A program made the translations under genes and the position numbers. This document shows, piece after piece, positions 7,546 through 9,089 of a stretch of DNA of 9,089 nt (position 1 is the first letter of the stretch; each line of letters opens with the position of its first letter). This stretch comes from Gammaproteobacteria bacterium (GTDB lineage Bacteria; Pseudomonadota; Gammaproteobacteria; Enterobacterales; Psychrobiaceae). The notes beneath the pieces were generated by a model. That model searched no databases, was not told the origin of the DNA, and saw only the letters and a program-made list of their open reading frames with translations. The stretch lies in NCBI GenBank assembly GCA_013214885.1, contig JABSRS010000030.1, forward strand, positions 1 to 9,089, read 5' to 3'.

Positions 7546-8184
7546 TTGAATAGCACGACTAAAGGCACCATCAGGGCAATTAACAAGCATATTATTATCA
7601 AACGTCTTAGCCAATTTTCATTGGCTATGCTGCTGTTGATGCTTTTAGGAACTTTATTATGGTATTCCGATCAACAATCTCACCAAATCAGAGAGCAGCA
7701 AAAGCAAGCTATTGCGCAATTGCTTAAACAACAACTGGCGTTAGCTGCCACCATGGGGCTTAAGCTCAATGAGCAGCAACAACTGCAGTGGTTAGCTCAA
7801 ACATTAATAGAATCACCATTACTTAACGGCGTGTGGATCCATCGAGCTGATGGCACGCTAATGGCAGAATCGACTCAAACACCACCCGACGAATCTATCT
7901 TGTTAGTGTCTGAAATCAGACAAGACAAACTACTGGGCTATTTGAAGCTGAGCTTGAATAAGAACGAGTTTATTGAGCCGATTGTGTCAATTCAAGAGCA
8001 ACAATTGAAATGGCATCAGTGGTCTTTAGTGTTAGCGGGAATTATTGGTTTTCTATGCGCTAGAGCGATGTCACAAAAAAGGGCTCGCTATCAATTACGA
8101 GACTTGGTTTGGCGGACTAAAAAGCAAGAGGCCGCTGCGCGGGAGCACAACGACCTTTCTGAACAACCAAAATCAAAAGATTAA
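7546..8184 (+). CDS. ytjB: AhpA/YtjB (Smp) family inner-membrane protein
   Basis: This 212-residue protein has two predicted membrane segments, about residues 24-40 (FSLAMLLLMLLGTLLWY) and 159-175 (WSLVLAGIIGFLCARA). A region of about 120 residues between them is probably periplasmic. A positively charged tail rich in R, K, E and Q follows the second segment. This matches E. coli Smp/YtjB in length (about 214), topology and local sequence (LGYLKLSLN against LGYLRLTLD), and in its position divergent from serB. The family has no firmly established biochemical function; a membrane-sensor-like architecture is visible but no catalytic domain. Translation starts at a TTG with a good GAGG site. The stop codon directly abuts the stop codon of the convergent deoD, with no intergenic base. 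Confidence 0.88.
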   Translation: MNSTTKGTIRAINKHIIIKRLSQFSLAMLLLMLLGTLLWYSDQQSHQIREQQKQAIAQLLKQQLALAATMGLKLNEQQQLQWLAQTLIESPLLNGVWIHRADGTLMAESTQTPPDESILLVSEIRQDKLLGYLKLSLNKNEFIEPIVSIQEQQLKWHQWSLVLAGIIGFLCARAMSQKRARYQLRDLVWRTKKQEAAAREHNDLSEQPKSKD

Positions 8185-8892
8185 CTAATCAATTAGTGAT
8201 TCGAGGGTTAATTCGATCATCTCATTAAAGGTTGTTTGACGCTCTTCAGCGGTGGTTACTTCACCTGTTCGGATGTGATCTGAAATAGTCACAACACATA
8301 ATGCATTTGCGCCATATTCAGCAGCGACGCCATAAAGACCAGCGGCTTCCATTTCTACCGCTAGAACGTTCATTTTCTCAACCGTGTCGAACATGCTATC
8401 GTTTGGTGAATAAAAAAGATCGGCGGTATAAAGATTACCAACTTTAACCTTAATCCCTTTAGCTTTAGCTGCGTTAACGGCATTGGCTAGCAAGTCATAA
8501 TCAGCAATAGCTGCAAAGTCATGACCTTGGAATCGACCACGGTTAACCCCAGAGTCAGTACAAGCACCCATGCCAATAATTACATCACGGACTTTAACAT
8601 CCAATGATACGGCACCAGCACTGCCAACGCGGATCAGGTTTTTAACCCCGTATTCAGTGATTAGTTCTTTGGCATAAATCGAAATAGACGGCACGCCCAT
8701 GCCAGTTCCCATCACCGATACTCTTTTACCTTTGTAATAGCCTGTGTAGCCAAACATGTTACGGACGTCATTAACTTGAACCACATCTGTTAGGAATATT
8801 TCAGCGATGTATTTGGCGCGGAGCGGATCGCCCGGCAATAAAATTGATTCTGCAAAATCACCAGGATTAGCATTAATGTGTGGAGTAGCCAT
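8185..8892 (-). CDS. deoD: Purine-nucleoside phosphorylase DeoD
   Basis: DeoD splits purine (deoxy)ribonucleosides with phosphate into free base and (deoxy)ribose-1-phosphate. The sugar phosphate is then isomerised by DeoB. The 235 residues align almost throughout with the hexameric E. coli enzyme (239). Start MATPHINA contains the active-site His contributed to the neighbouring subunit. [10 protein letters not shown] carries the phosphate-binding Gly and Arg, IRVGSAGAV the Arg and Ser of the phosphate site, and VEMEAAG the ribose-binding Met-Glu. SDHIRTGE carries the catalytic Asp. The C-terminus (ESLID) is a few residues shorter than in E. coli. The ATG at 8892 has AAGG eight bases upstream (8901-8904 on the minus strand). 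It lies 20 bases after deoB and is clearly the downstream gene of a deo operon. The stop abuts that of ytjB. Confidence 0.97.
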   Translation of the reverse strand: MATPHINANPGDFAESILLPGDPLRAKYIAEIFLTDVVQVNDVRNMFGYTGYYKGKRVSVMGTGMGVPSISIYAKELITEYGVKNLIRVGSAGAVSLDVKVRDVIIGMGACTDSGVNRGRFQGHDFAAIADYDLLANAVNAAKAKGIKVKVGNLYTADLFYSPNDSMFDTVEKMNVLAVEMEAAGLYGVAAEYGANALCVVTISDHIRTGEVTTAEERQTTFNEMIELTLESLID

Positions 8893-8912
8893 GAAATTTA
8901 CCTTATTAATTA

Positions 8913-9089
8913 TTATAAAAACGACTTGCCGTAGCTAAGTGGTTCAAGTTGTAAGTAGGTCGCGATACTTTGTCCGATGTCGGCAAAGGTGTCGCGCAGT
9001 CCGAGATTTTCGCCGCTCATTGACGGGCTATAAAAAATAACGGGAATATGTTCTCGGGTATGATCACTACCTGGCCAGCTTGGATCACA
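8913..9089 (-). CDS. deoB: Phosphopentomutase DeoB, C-terminal fragment (5' end outside window)
   Basis: The minus strand is open from the window edge to a double stop (TAATAA; stop codon 8913-8915), giving the last 58 residues of a protein. They include the start [17 protein letters not shown], where the Cys-Asp-Pro and DHTREH segment belongs to the metal-binding active site of the alkaline-phosphatase superfamily. They continue through [15 protein letters not shown] to the end YGKSFL, which matches the DeoB C-terminus (FADIGQTLA ... YGKAMF in E. coli). DeoB interconverts ribose- or deoxyribose-1-phosphate and the 5-phosphate, taking the product of DeoD into central metabolism. The frame has no annotated start here because most of the gene lies beyond base 9089. 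Confidence 0.95.
   Translation of the reverse strand, partial: CDPSWPGSDHTREHIPVIFYSPSMSGENLGLRDTFADIGQSIATYLQLEPLSYGKSFL

Noticed and set aside
1..9089. Programmed frameshifting, CRISPR array, insertion sequence, tRNA or new defence system
   Set aside because: No direct-repeat array, transposase, terminal inverted repeats or tRNA-like sequence was seen. The hydrolase breaks lack a slippery-site arrangement, and three in one short gene is better explained by decay or sequence error.

Overview
The window is an ordinary chromosomal housekeeping segment from a moderately AT-rich gammaproteobacterium, most likely a marine Alteromonadales/Shewanella-type organism. The call rests on protein similarity recalled from memory, with EttA, RadA, SerB, DeoD and DeoB all close to their gammaproteobacterial counterparts, and on gene order. 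Read in reverse, the order deoB-deoD / ytjB / serB / radA / ettA is the one known around E. coli serB-radA. No mobile element, CRISPR array, tRNA or rRNA is visible, and no stretch above 300 bases lacks a gene.

Layout: bases 1-1002 hold the 3' part of ettA (+), closed by a strong intrinsic terminator (1013-1046). A 117-residue single PilZ-domain protein (1123-1476, +) resembles Pseudomonas PA4608/MapZ and converges on radA (1496-2875, -). A 114-base divergent spacer separates radA from a large 811-residue protein (2990-5425, +) with two PilZ signatures, one canonical and one with Asn in place of the key Asp. Its 3' end overlaps by 16 bases the end of a broken alpha/beta-hydrolase gene (5410-6313, -). 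That gene lies 11 bases downstream of serB (6325-7398, -) and was probably cotranscribed with it. A divergent spacer leads to ytjB/ahpA (7546-8184, +, TTG start), whose stop codon directly abuts that of deoD (8185-8892, -). The last bases (8913-9089, -) are the C-terminal end of deoB, 20 bases upstream of deoD in the same deo operon.

The genes do not form one pathway. They cover translation control (EttA), recombination repair (RadA), serine synthesis (SerB), nucleoside salvage (DeoB/DeoD) and probable cyclic-di-GMP sensing (two PilZ proteins on either side of radA). I see no new defence or mobile system. The most interesting items are the hydrolase pseudogene, whose three separate lesions can be pinpointed (a 7-base tandem duplication and two homopolymer length changes), and the large two-PilZ protein with long unassigned flanks.
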